Below are positions 1 through 7,323 of a DNA stretch of 18,938 nt, piece after piece; position 1 is the stretch's first letter; each line of letters opens with the position of its first letter. The translations under genes and the position numbers were made by a program. The DNA lies in NCBI GenBank assembly GCA_937138955.1, contig CAKZPJ010000207.1, forward strand, positions 1 through 18,938, written 5' to 3'. The stretch is from an uncultured Flammeovirgaceae bacterium. Its GTDB lineage: Bacteria > Bacteroidota > Bacteroidia > Cytophagales > Cyclobacteriaceae. The notes beneath the pieces are model-generated. The model saw only the letters and a program-made list of their open reading frames with translations, was not told the DNA's origin and did no database searches.

Positions 1-338
1 CATTTAATAGTTACTTGGTCGTAATTCAGAGCCATCAGATGTTCAAAATAGCCTCGTGTTCCGTAATAGGTGATTTCGTTAGTCGTCAGTGAAGACACCC
101 CGATTTCGGCTCCGGTAGCAAATAACTCTTCAGCCCGGTCAATCACCCGATTGGCTTCTGAGAAAGGCGTATCCTTATTTCCAATAATGCTGATATATTT
201 ACTCAAATCGCGGACTTTTTCTAATGCCAGCGAATCAATGGCTAGTTTACGATCCGGGCTAATCGTTTCTTGGGCCTGAGCCGAGAAAGAAATCGCTCCG
301 ATAAAAAGCGCACAAAAGTATATGGTAGAAAGTTTCAT
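1..338 (-). CDS. Secreted protein of unknown function (3' part outside window)
   Basis: I do not recognise this gene by name. The ATG is at 338 and about 112 residues are visible before the window edge, so the C-terminus is missing. The first 23 residues form a Sec signal peptide (a hydrophobic stretch ending SAQAQE, likely cut after AQA), so the product is exported to the periplasm or beyond. The mature part is helical at first (LALEKVRDLSKYISIIG), then has FSEANRVIDRAEELFATG followed by a strand-like IGVSSLT and YFEHLMALNYDQVTI. That order, helices then strands, resembles an NTF2-like or SnoaL-like fold, but this is only an impression. Its ATG overlaps the stop of the upstream lipoprotein gene at TAATG, so the two are probably co-transcribed and translationally coupled. 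Confidence 0.7.
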   Translation of the reverse strand, partial: MKLSTIYFCALFIGAISFSAQAQETISPDRKLAIDSLALEKVRDLSKYISIIGNKDTPFSEANRVIDRAEELFATGAEIGVSSLTTNEITYYGTRGYFEHLMALNYDQVTIK

Positions 339-958
339 TAGTTGTATCGTTTAATAAGTTCTAGTTCTTTGATTTTTCCGTTCGCATCGAACACCATATT
401 GTATACTTCGTTCGGGCTCTTTTTAGTATCTTTCAGGTAGTTTAAATACTTACTAATAGTAGTTGGTTCATCGTAATCAGTTTGACCTCCGCTTTGGCTA
501 ATGATAATAAGTACCGGAGTTTCGGAGGAGGCAAACATATCAATGGCACTGCGGATTTGGGAGTTGGCATCGCTATTGCCACGTGCGGTAGCTATCCGGC
601 GAAACAGGTTGTTCAGGTCAGATTCAGAGGTAGGTCCACTGTCGGTTGCTACTGGGCGTTCCGCTTCGCGGCGAGCGGCGGCTCGTTCGTCGGCAATAAT
701 TCCTTCAGCTCGATCAATCAACGTTTGAATTTCAGCATCTTGTAAATTCATATCCTTTACCCCTTCTACCACAGCTTCTTTTTCATCAGTAGACATACTA
801 CCCTGATCGTTAATCACCGATAGTAAATCAGCTCGAGCCTTAGCAACACGCTCTAGCCGAGCCTTTTCAGCTGCTCTGGCTTCTTTCTTCGCTTTACAGC
901 CAGTGGGCCCTATCGCTACAACGGTAAATAATAGTAGTACAATCCAGGAGTAATTCAT
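338..958 (-). CDS. Putative lipoprotein with coiled coil and C-terminal alpha/beta domain
   Basis: Unnamed lipoprotein. Starting at the ATG at 958 gives a lipoprotein signal peptide: MNYSWIV, a hydrophobic core, then PTGC, with the cysteine as lipidation site. The frame is open to an ATG at 1003, which would add 15 residues (including RSVIFRR) in front of the hydrophobic core; I prefer 958 because it gives a normal signal peptide and a reasonable leader after the promoter box at 1024-1031. After the cysteine comes a Lys/Ala/Arg/Glu-rich helix, probably a coiled coil, to about residue 110. A compact domain follows (LFRRIATARGN, IRSAIDMFASSETPVLIIIS, TISKYLNYLKD, VFDANGKIKELELIKRYN) that could be NTF2-like. 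The end shares the general pattern 'Ala-Phe helix, strand, YL..L' with the downstream secreted protein, so the two may be distant relatives working together at the cell surface. Function not known. Confidence 0.72.
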   Translation of the reverse strand: MNYSWIVLLLFTVVAIGPTGCKAKKEARAAEKARLERVAKARADLLSVINDQGSMSTDEKEAVVEGVKDMNLQDAEIQTLIDRAEGIIADERAAARREAERPVATDSGPTSESDLNNLFRRIATARGNSDANSQIRSAIDMFASSETPVLIIISQSGGQTDYDEPTTISKYLNYLKDTKKSPNEVYNMVFDANGKIKELELIKRYN

Positions 959-1023
959 CCGGCGAAATATAACCGACCGGGGAGGGAAGTTTATTGATTG
1001 CATAATGTGTGCTTAATTTTTAT

Positions 1024-1031
1024 CAAATTTA
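1024..1031 (-). promoter_or_regulatory. Candidate Bacteroidota -7 promoter box for the lipoprotein gene
   Basis: On the minus strand this reads TAAATTTG, an exact match to the TAnnTTTG -7 element of the Bacteroidota housekeeping sigma factor. I do not see a good TTTG -33 element at the usual distance, so the call rests on one box. The implied transcription start near 1017 leaves a leader of about 59 bases to the ATG at 958. Confidence 0.4.
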
Positions 1032-1093
1032 GGTAAAGAAGCTAAGGTACAGGTTTAATGACTATTTCAAAAAATATACCAATTCTAATAGTC

Positions 1094-1151
1094 AATGAAG
1101 AACGAATGATGACTAATGATATTTTCTACTATCAGTCATTCATTCTTCATT
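1094..1151. repeat. Imperfect inverted repeat (hairpin, class 1)
   Basis: The left arm AATGAAGAACGAATGA (1094-1109, continuing into TGACT) pairs with the right arm at 1134-1151, which reads AGTCATTCATTCTTCATT. A three-base insertion in the left arm leaves a bulge and the loop is about 19 bases. It lies between divergent genes, so it is not a simple terminator for either. It shares TGACTAATGAT (1110-1120) with the inverted repeat at 8127-8220. Confidence 0.6.
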
Positions 1152-1291
1152 CCGCACGGTTAGCACAAAATCGGAATCTTTTCGGACTTTTCTGATAAAT
1201 AACCATTCCTGGTTACCCCATAGTATTTTTAGCTACATAAAATTACAATTTTTGATTATCTTATTCGGTCAATGTTACCCAGCTAATCATT

Positions 1292-3547
1292 ATGATTCCA
1301 ATTAATCCAGATCAAATTCCATCCGATGGGTGGCAGGGGTTTAAGCGCTACTGGCGCACAGATCTGGTAGCGGCATTGAGCGTGGCTTTGGTAGCACTTC
1401 CCTTGGGTCTGGGAATTGCGGTTGCCGCCGGTTTCCCTCCTATGTCGGGGTTAATTTCGGTGATTGTAGGCGGGTTAGTGACCACATTTATTCGGGGAAG
1501 CCACGTGGGAATTAATGGTCCGGCTAATGCCCTGATTATCGTCGCATTATCAGCGTCCGAAAACATGAGTCTGCCCGGTCAGTCGGGACTTCCTTATACC
1601 ATGGCGGTTTTTGTGGTATCTGGTGGTATACAAGCTCTGATGGGTTTACTACGACTAGGCAAATTAGGTAACTTAGTTCCTACTTCTACCATTCATGGTA
1701 TGTTGGCGGCTATTGGCTTTCTAATTATTAGTACTCAGGTTCATCATGCTTTGGGTATCTCGGACGCAAGTCTTTCGGAACTGCTGACTCGCCCGGAGAT
1801 ACTGTTGCAGGCCAATCCGTTCGTCATAACAATTACCATTGTTTGTCTGGCAATCCTAGTCTTTTATAAGGATATAGAAAACCGAACTATTAAACTGCTG
1901 CCCGCTCCTATGTGGGTACTGATCGTCGCTATTCCATTATTCTTTGGGTTTCGCTGGCTTTCTCAGGAATATTATCCAAATACTGAGCAGTTGTCTAATG
2001 AGTTTCTCATTCAGATACCAACTGATATTACCCAGGGTCTAGCTTTCCCAGACTTCTCCCGCATAAACGAACCCATATTCTGGCTAACAGTTTTTGTAGT
2101 GACGGTAGTGCTATCGCTAGAGTCATTAGTCATTTCTAAAGCGGTGGATAAGCTCGATCCTTACAAACGGAAGACGAATCTTAACAAAGATCTATTCGGA
2201 ATCGGCGTAGCTACTGTAATCTCCGGTTTTTTAGGCGGATTACCCATTACGGCCGTGATCGCCCGTAGCTCCGTGAATATTACCAACGGCGCAACCACGC
2301 GGTGGTCGAATTTTATGCACGGACTCATAGTGCTGCTATTTGTGGTCGTGTTTACTAGCTTTATTCAGAAAGTCCCTCTCGCTGCTTTAGCCGCCGTCCT
2401 TTTATTCACTGGGTACATGCTTACTTCTCCTCGGGTATATAAACGAGCCTATCAGCAAGGGTGGGAGCAGTTAGCCATACTTGTCGTTACGTTAGTTGCT
2501 ATTCTCTTAACCGATCTCATGTCAGGATTACTCGTGGGTATTGGTTTTACGCTACTGCTGCATTTTTTCCGAAGCGGTATGCCACTTCCTTTGTTCCTAC
2601 GCTACATGCGCCGCCCCTACATTAAGGTGGTTCAGGAGAAAGAACAGTCGTACTTACTGAAAATCAAAGGAATCATCAACTTTACCAATATTCTACAGAT
2701 ACAGAATAAGATTAAAAAGCTAACCCCCGATGATAATGTAGTAATAGACTTCTCTCACGCCCGGGTAGTAGACTACACTGTACTGGAATACTTACACGAA
2801 TACGCTGAGAAGTATAATCAGAACGGGGGCGAGTTTCATTTTACTGGGTTAGATGTGCATAAAACCTCTTCTCACCATCCGTATGCATTGCACGTATTGG
2901 AAAAGCCCAAACCCAAGTTGATACGGCTTACCCGTCGACAAGTAGAACTTAAGCAAATGGCAGCTTCTAATGAATGGGGGTACAACCCCGAGGTTGCTTG
3001 GGATATTGGTGACCTTAATCGCTTTCTGTTCTTTAAGCCGCGCCCGGTGGAGTATATGAGTAACCAAATTAGCGGCACTTATCAAAACTTAGGCGTGCAG
3101 TGGAAAATATGCGATGTTTCGCTAAAGGATGCATTTATTTCGTTTGAGACTTATCGGCTTACCGTAGAGGTTCTTTCATTACCATTTATGCTCCCTATAT
3201 TTTCTTTGGAGGAAGAGTCGTTCCTGGACCGTATTTCGGTAATTGCCGCGCAGCAAGATATTGACTTTAACGAATACCGTAACTTTTCTCGAAAGTTCTT
3301 ACTACAAGGTACCGACGAAGTAGGTATCCGTGAGCTATTCACCGCTAACCTTATTCATTTTCTGGAGAAGAGTGATATTTATCACCTAGAGAGCAATGGA
3401 AAGGAGTTACTCATCTTTAGGCACCTTCGGTTAGCCAGCCCTCGCGAGATTCTAAAGATGGTAGCGTACAGTAAAAACCTAGTAACCAAGCTCCACCGAA
3501 GAACTATGCCCCCTACCATTGAGACTACTCCGGACGAAGTACACTAG
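1292..3547 (+). CDS. SulP-family inorganic anion transporter with C-terminal extension
   Basis: This inner-membrane transporter of the SulP/SLC26 family moves an inorganic anion (sulfate or bicarbonate are the usual substrates) and likely couples it to a cation. The N-terminal 440 or so residues are the transport core, with many hydrophobic segments: DLVAALSVALVALPLGLGIA, the GINGPANALIIVALSA loop helix, and STIHGMLAAIGFLIISTQVH. Residues of about 445-535 are a STAS domain (LLKIKGIINFTNILQI, VVIDFSHARVVDYTVLEYL), the cytoplasmic regulatory domain found in these proteins. The remaining 215 residues are unusual for the classical family, which normally ends soon after STAS. This tail includes FSRKFLLQGTDEVGIRELF and LESNGKELLIF near residues 655-720. 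At 751 residues the protein is longer than typical SulP members (about 500-600). No carbonic anhydrase is fused or adjacent, so the substrate cannot be settled. The last 23 bases overlap the convergent permease gene. Confidence 0.9.
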   Translation: MIPINPDQIPSDGWQGFKRYWRTDLVAALSVALVALPLGLGIAVAAGFPPMSGLISVIVGGLVTTFIRGSHVGINGPANALIIVALSASENMSLPGQSGLPYTMAVFVVSGGIQALMGLLRLGKLGNLVPTSTIHGMLAAIGFLIISTQVHHALGISDASLSELLTRPEILLQANPFVITITIVCLAILVFYKDIENRTIKLLPAPMWVLIVAIPLFFGFRWLSQEYYPNTEQLSNEFLIQIPTDITQGLAFPDFSRINEPIFWLTVFVVTVVLSLESLVISKAVDKLDPYKRKTNLNKDLFGIGVATVISGFLGGLPITAVIARSSVNITNGATTRWSNFMHGLIVLLFVVVFTSFIQKVPLAALAAVLLFTGYMLTSPRVYKRAYQQGWEQLAILVVTLVAILLTDLMSGLLVGIGFTLLLHFFRSGMPLPLFLRYMRRPYIKVVQEKEQSYLLKIKGIINFTNILQIQNKIKKLTPDDNVVIDFSHARVVDYTVLEYLHEYAEKYNQNGGEFHFTGLDVHKTSSHHPYALHVLEKPKPKLIRLTRRQVELKQMAASNEWGYNPEVAWDIGDLNRFLFFKPRPVEYMSNQISGTYQNLGVQWKICDVSLKDAFISFETYRLTVEVLSLPFMLPIFSLEEESFLDRISVIAAQQDIDFNEYRNFSRKFLLQGTDEVGIRELFTANLIHFLEKSDIYHLESNGKELLIFRHLRLASPREILKMVAYSKNLVTKLHRRTMPPTIETTPDEVH

Positions 3548-5918
3548 CCAAATTAGCCTGAGTAGCCCGGTAGGCTAGCCAGCCTACAGTAACCCAAGCC
3601 AGTAACATAGCTCCTAACCCGGCTAGTACGAAGGGGAGCACGCTTACTTCTATCCGAAAAGCAAATTGCGTAAGCCACGACTGCATTAGAAAGTACACGA
3701 TCGGGGCGGCCAGCCCAAAGGCAATTAATACTAGCTTAGTAAAATCCTTCGATAGCAATAATACTAAGCTGCCGGTAGAAGCCCCCATTGTTTTTCGTAC
3801 GCCAATTTCTTTAGTACGCTGTTGTGCCGAATAGGCTGCCAACCCAAGTAGCCCTAAACCGGCGACGATGATAGTTATTACCGAAAATACGGTGAAGACT
3901 CGGCTTAGTCGCTGTTCAGCCCGGAAAGCGTGGTCAAACTCTTCATCTAAAAAGGTATATTCAAAGGGTACACCAGGAGCATACTTCTGCCATGCGACTT
4001 CAACCTGCTCTAATACTTCAGCAACATCACTTGGAGTGAAACGATCCAACAAGTTAAGGCCAGTCTCTGATAGGAAAATAGCCATTGGCTCAATATCGTG
4101 GTGCAGTGATCTAAAGTGGAAATCTTTCACCACTCCTAACACCTGATAAGAACCACCCTCAGTATCATCATAGCTAATTTCCGCTCCAATAGGGTCATCT
4201 ATTTCTAGCGTACGCACAGCAGTTTCGTTGAGTAGTACCCCGGCAGTATCGGTACTGTACTCAGCAGAGAAGGTTCGCCCGTCTAGCAATTCTATTCCCA
4301 TTGTTTCCAGGTGGTCATAATCACTAGTATACCAATACATCAGGCGTTTTACATCCTTACCCCGTTGCCAAAACATAGTTAGTTGGTACGTCTGAGGAAT
4401 AACGTTGCTAACCACCGATGTTTCTACAACCACCGACTGCAGAGCAATAGCTTCCTTCATCGCAGTTCCCTGCTCACCTAACAAATCAAAGTAAGATAAC
4501 GCCATCACTTGCTCTTTATTAAAGCCCAAGTCTTTATTTCGGGTGTAGTCAATCTGCTGGTAGGCCAGTACCGTACAGATAATTAGGCCAATAGACACGC
4601 TGAACTGAAAGACCACTAATATATTACGTAAAATCGTACTACCCTTTCGGACAAACCAGCCTCCCTTAAGTACTTCGGTAGGTCGAAAGCCTGATAAAAA
4701 GAACGCCGGATAACTACCGGCTAATAAGCCTACTATTAAGGTCAATAACAGTATTCCAATTAACAGCCAGCCTTCAGTAAATACTGCGTAAGCAATCTCC
4801 TTATCCGTCAGGTTATTAAAACTCGTCAAAAACAGCAGTACCCATACTACCCCCAGCAAAGAGGCAATCAGACCCATTAGTAACGACTCACCTAAAAATT
4901 GCACGATCAGCGCCGCCCGGGTTGACCCTAGAGCCTTACGTACCCCCACTTCCCGCGCCCGGCGCATGTAGCGGGCAGTAGCTAAGTTCATAAAGTTAAC
5001 GCAAGCAATAAGCAGTAGAAATACGGCTACGGCTATCAATATGTACAAAGTCTTTATATCACCCCCTGTGTCAAGCTCACCAAGTAGGTCTGAATAGAGA
5101 TGAATTTGCGTAATAGGTTGTAGAGAGAGTCGATACTCATTTCCTTCTTGTTGGAAGGTTTTGTAAGTATTATATTCAGCTACTTGAGCCGATACATACC
5201 TATCTCGCAAGGTTTGCAGGTTCTTTTCTACTGAAGCTACTGCTACTTCTTGTTCTAATAAAAGGTACGTATACAATTCCAGTCTCTCCCAGTTGTCATC
5301 TAAAGAATCGGGCAGGCTAGAGAAAGAAGCCAACACACTAAACGGTAGATGGGAGTACGGAGGTGGATTGGCTACCACTGCCGTTACTTTGTAGGGGGTA
5401 CTATCACCTACCAGCACAAATTTTCCTATAGCCTCCTCATTGCCAAAGTATCTTTTCGCTATCTCCTGGGTAAGCACTAGGGAGTTAGGCTGTTGTAAAG
5501 CGGTAGTTGGGTCACCGGTAAGCACCTTAAAACCAAACATTTGAAGAAAAGGAGCATCTACGTATACAAACTCTTTTTGAGTTAAGGCTTTCTGTTCTAT
5601 CTGTACTACTTGCCCACCTACCGGATACACTCGGGTGGTAGACTTCACTCCAGCAATGTTTTCTGAGGTGGCGGGCGCGAGAGCAGGAACAGTCATCGGG
5701 GTTTCTACCTCGTTATTGCTTATTTTTTCATAATGTGTTACCCGATAAAGACGGTCGGCAAACTCATGGAAGGTATCGTAGCGGAGTTCATCAAATACGT
5801 AAAGGGTAATCATTAGACAACTGGCAATCCCGATGCTGAGGCCAAAAACATTGAGAAATGCGTACCAGCCCTGGTTACGTAGGTTACGAATGGCTACCGA
5901 TAGATAGTTTTTTAACAT
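3525..5918 (-). CDS. MacB/FtsX-type ABC transporter permease (copy 1)
   Basis: A 797-residue inner-membrane permease of the MacB/FtsX superfamily (type VII ABC architecture) in the duplicated form common in Cytophagales. Order of parts: TM1 at about 20-42; a periplasmic MacB_PCD-like domain to about 285; an FtsX domain with TM segments near 289-310, 340-362, 384-402 and 430-452; a second periplasmic domain (VVKDFHFRSLHHDIEP near 597-611); and a second FtsX domain with TM segments near 672-695, 727-745 and 760-783. Each FtsX half carries the family motif: REVGVRKALGS near 322 and KEIGVRKTMGAS near 703. There is no ATP-binding domain and no ATPase gene nearby. The product may act in lipoprotein or peptide export or in mechanotransmission, but the substrate is unknown. 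It ends VLRPE rather than the SLRNE of its paralogues. Its 3' end overlaps the SulP gene. Confidence 0.9.
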   Translation of the reverse strand: MLKNYLSVAIRNLRNQGWYAFLNVFGLSIGIASCLMITLYVFDELRYDTFHEFADRLYRVTHYEKISNNEVETPMTVPALAPATSENIAGVKSTTRVYPVGGQVVQIEQKALTQKEFVYVDAPFLQMFGFKVLTGDPTTALQQPNSLVLTQEIAKRYFGNEEAIGKFVLVGDSTPYKVTAVVANPPPYSHLPFSVLASFSSLPDSLDDNWERLELYTYLLLEQEVAVASVEKNLQTLRDRYVSAQVAEYNTYKTFQQEGNEYRLSLQPITQIHLYSDLLGELDTGGDIKTLYILIAVAVFLLLIACVNFMNLATARYMRRAREVGVRKALGSTRAALIVQFLGESLLMGLIASLLGVVWVLLFLTSFNNLTDKEIAYAVFTEGWLLIGILLLTLIVGLLAGSYPAFFLSGFRPTEVLKGGWFVRKGSTILRNILVVFQFSVSIGLIICTVLAYQQIDYTRNKDLGFNKEQVMALSYFDLLGEQGTAMKEAIALQSVVVETSVVSNVIPQTYQLTMFWQRGKDVKRLMYWYTSDYDHLETMGIELLDGRTFSAEYSTDTAGVLLNETAVRTLEIDDPIGAEISYDDTEGGSYQVLGVVKDFHFRSLHHDIEPMAIFLSETGLNLLDRFTPSDVAEVLEQVEVAWQKYAPGVPFEYTFLDEEFDHAFRAEQRLSRVFTVFSVITIIVAGLGLLGLAAYSAQQRTKEIGVRKTMGASTGSLVLLLSKDFTKLVLIAFGLAAPIVYFLMQSWLTQFAFRIEVSVLPFVLAGLGAMLLAWVTVGWLAYRATQANLASVLRPE

Positions 5919-6153
5919 ACTAATACCCGTTTAGCAGGATTATTCTCAGATTTCTGAATTTCTTCCTTAAGCGTTGGTGTATGCGTATTATAATACTTCT
6001 CTGGATGAGGCTTGGCGAGTTTTTAAGCCTACTGCTTAAGATGCCCGAACAAGTTCGGTAGCGACATACTAAGCATCTAGCATTATGCACTATAATATCG
6101 GATTAATGTGCAGATTTTTACAGAAAAGACTACTTTTTCTTTAGTAAAGTTTA

Positions 6154-6168
6154 TACTCCACTGGAGTA
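6154..6168. promoter_or_regulatory. Perfect 15-bp palindrome, possible operator
   Basis: TACTCCA and TGGAGTA flank one central C, giving a perfect dyad of seven-base arms. Size and symmetry suit a dimeric regulator site. No regulator gene is present in the window, so the operator role is only a guess. Confidence 0.3.
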
Positions 6169-6277
6169 AGAGCCTTATCAGTAGAATTGTGTATCAGATT
6201 CGTGCAATTGCATATTCTTATGGGTAAATAAGCCTACCGACGCCGTCGGTGGCTCATCGGAATGGATGGATGCTTTG

Positions 6278-6331
6278 CCGACGCGGGAATTAATCCATCG
6301 AAGTTATCCGACGGTCAATTTCCCGCGTCGG
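6278..6331. repeat. Inverted repeat bracketing the first 41-bp repeat unit
   Basis: CCGACGCGGGAATT (6278-6291) is the reverse complement of AATTTCCCGCGTCGG (6317-6331) except for one extra T. The right arm is the core of the 41-bp unit, so an inverted copy of the repeat core sits just ahead of the direct copies. The nearby GATGGAT (about 6265-6271) and ATCCATC (about 6293-6299) pair as well, which could nest a second stem. Confidence 0.55.
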
Positions 6332-6430
6332 CAGCCTGTCGGAACCTTCCGATAGCCAGTTTCCCGTGTCGGCAGGCCGTCGGAACCCTCCGACAGTCAA
6401 TTTCCCGCGTAGGCAACCTATCGGACGGAT
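6308..6430. repeat. Three tandem copies of a 41-bp palindromic repeat
   Basis: Three head-to-tail units begin with CCGA at 6308, 6349 and 6390, exactly 41 bases apart. Shared cores are TTTCCCG (with CGTCGG or a variant following) and TCGG near the unit end. Units 2 and 3 each differ from unit 1 at about eight positions, and the third unit diverges most at its 3' end. CCGA at the start and TCGG later in each unit let every unit fold on itself. A weaker, related stretch precedes the array (CGTCGG...ATCGGAA at 6244-6262). The period is not a multiple of three, which argues against coding. The array ends about 165 bases before the DUF6261 start. Confidence 0.75.
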
Positions 6431-6594
6431 TTGATCTACGGCAAATACTGGTGGCAGACCGACGATTAAGAGCCAACGGCCTGATGCGATAGGAATTCTT
6501 ACGTGTGTACTGTCTGCCGAGGGGCTTACTTTTATTCTGAACCGGGTTTCTCCAAATTTGAGGTGTAGAAATCAGAACATTAAACCATAAAGAT

Positions 6595-7323
6595 ATGATT
6601 GCATCCGCCACCCTCAGTAAATACCGCATCAAGGAGTTTACTCAGTTCATCCGCAACTCTTTAATCATTGTCAGCCAGCACGGCTCAGATAAATTACAGG
6701 TTAAAACTCAGTACAACACATTAAGTAGAGAGTGCTTACAGCTAGAGCGAGCTTATAAGCAGGAAAATATGAGCGAGACTGGCATAAAGCTAGTGGAGTT
6801 AGATACCCAACGCGATCAGGCCATTGTCTGCTTACGAATGATTAGCGAAGGCTACGTTCGGCACCCCAATGAAGCACTACAGACTGCGGGCGAGCAGGTG
6901 ATAGAATGTATTAATAAGTACGGTACCCGATTATACAATTTAAACTACAGTGCTGAGACAGCCGCTCTAAAAAATGTTGTACGCGACCTTCAAACTATCC
7001 CTGCTTACGCTCAGGCAATTGAAGCTATGCATTTGGAGGAGGTAGTAAACGAGATGAAGAAGGCTAATCAGGCGTTTGAGAAAGTTTTTATTCAGCGACT
7101 AGAGGAAACGAGTAAGGAAGAACCCCAGAGCACCCGCGAGCTAGTACAAAGTACTTCAGAAGCGTATCGCACATTAGTAAAGCACGTTGAAGCTCGCGCT
7201 ACGTTAGCCCCTTCAACTGAGTACACCTTGTTTATTAATCATTTCAACGAAAATATTGAGCACTTTAACCAGATTATAGAGCGCAGAAGGTTGGACAATG
7301 CCGATGAACCAGCAGTGGCCTAG
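6595..7323 (+). CDS. DUF6261-family protein
   Basis: A 242-residue, almost entirely helical, soluble-looking protein with no signal peptide or membrane segment. I recognise the pattern of the Bacteroidota family DUF6261: an N-terminal KYRIKEFTQF segment, LDTQRDQAI near residue 80, INKYGTRLYNLNYSAETAALKNVV near 120-145, KKANQAFEKVFIQR near 165-180, a SEAYRTLVKHVEA helix near 200, and a final NENIEHFNQIIERRR. The length is normal for the family, whose function is unknown. The ATG follows an AT-rich leader; no strong ribosome binding site is visible. It is the only plus-strand gene between two permease blocks, and the GC-rich repeat array lies directly in front of it. It converges with the epimerase gene. 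Confidence 0.8.
   Translation: MIASATLSKYRIKEFTQFIRNSLIIVSQHGSDKLQVKTQYNTLSRECLQLERAYKQENMSETGIKLVELDTQRDQAIVCLRMISEGYVRHPNEALQTAGEQVIECINKYGTRLYNLNYSAETAALKNVVRDLQTIPAYAQAIEAMHLEEVVNEMKKANQAFEKVFIQRLEETSKEEPQSTRELVQSTSEAYRTLVKHVEARATLAPSTEYTLFINHFNENIEHFNQIIERRRLDNADEPAVA

Larger units (their letters stand above)
959..1291. other. Divergent intergenic region
   Basis: This gap separates two divergently transcribed genes. It holds a TAnnTTTG-type box for the leftward gene (1024-1031) and an imperfect inverted repeat (1094-1151). At 1247-1254 the plus strand has AATTTTTG, one base off the Bacteroidota -7 consensus and about 38 bases before the SulP start, so it may be the SulP promoter. I see no convincing small gene here. 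Confidence 0.5.
5919..6594. other. Palindrome-rich intergenic region between divergent genes
   Basis: There is no convincing gene in these 676 bases. Short inverted repeats are dense: GTATTATAATAC (5985-5996), TTAAGC/GCTTAA (6023-6039), CCGAAC/GTTCGG (6045-6058), TACTCCA/TGGAGTA around a single C (6154-6168), TGCAATTGCA (6203-6212) and ACCGAC/GTCGGT (6237-6251). From about 6237 to 6430 the sequence turns GC-rich and repetitive (41-bp tandem repeat). Leftwards it must contain the promoter of the permease starting at 5918, and rightwards that of the DUF6261 gene, but I see no exact TAnnTTTG box for the latter. Confidence 0.6.

Noticed and set aside
6308..6430. CRISPR array
   Set aside because: The 41-bp units are contiguous with no unique spacers between conserved repeats, and no cas gene is nearby.
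6262..6492. A 76-codon plus-strand open frame across the 41-bp repeats
   Set aside because: The repeat period is not a multiple of three, so each unit is read in a different frame; the protein has no recognisable pattern and the bases are better explained as palindromic repeats.
6315..6632. A 105-codon minus-strand open frame over the repeat array and the DUF6261 start
   Set aside because: It overlaps the start of a well-supported gene, is rich in Arg/Pro/Ser from the GC-rich repeat, and has no family resemblance.
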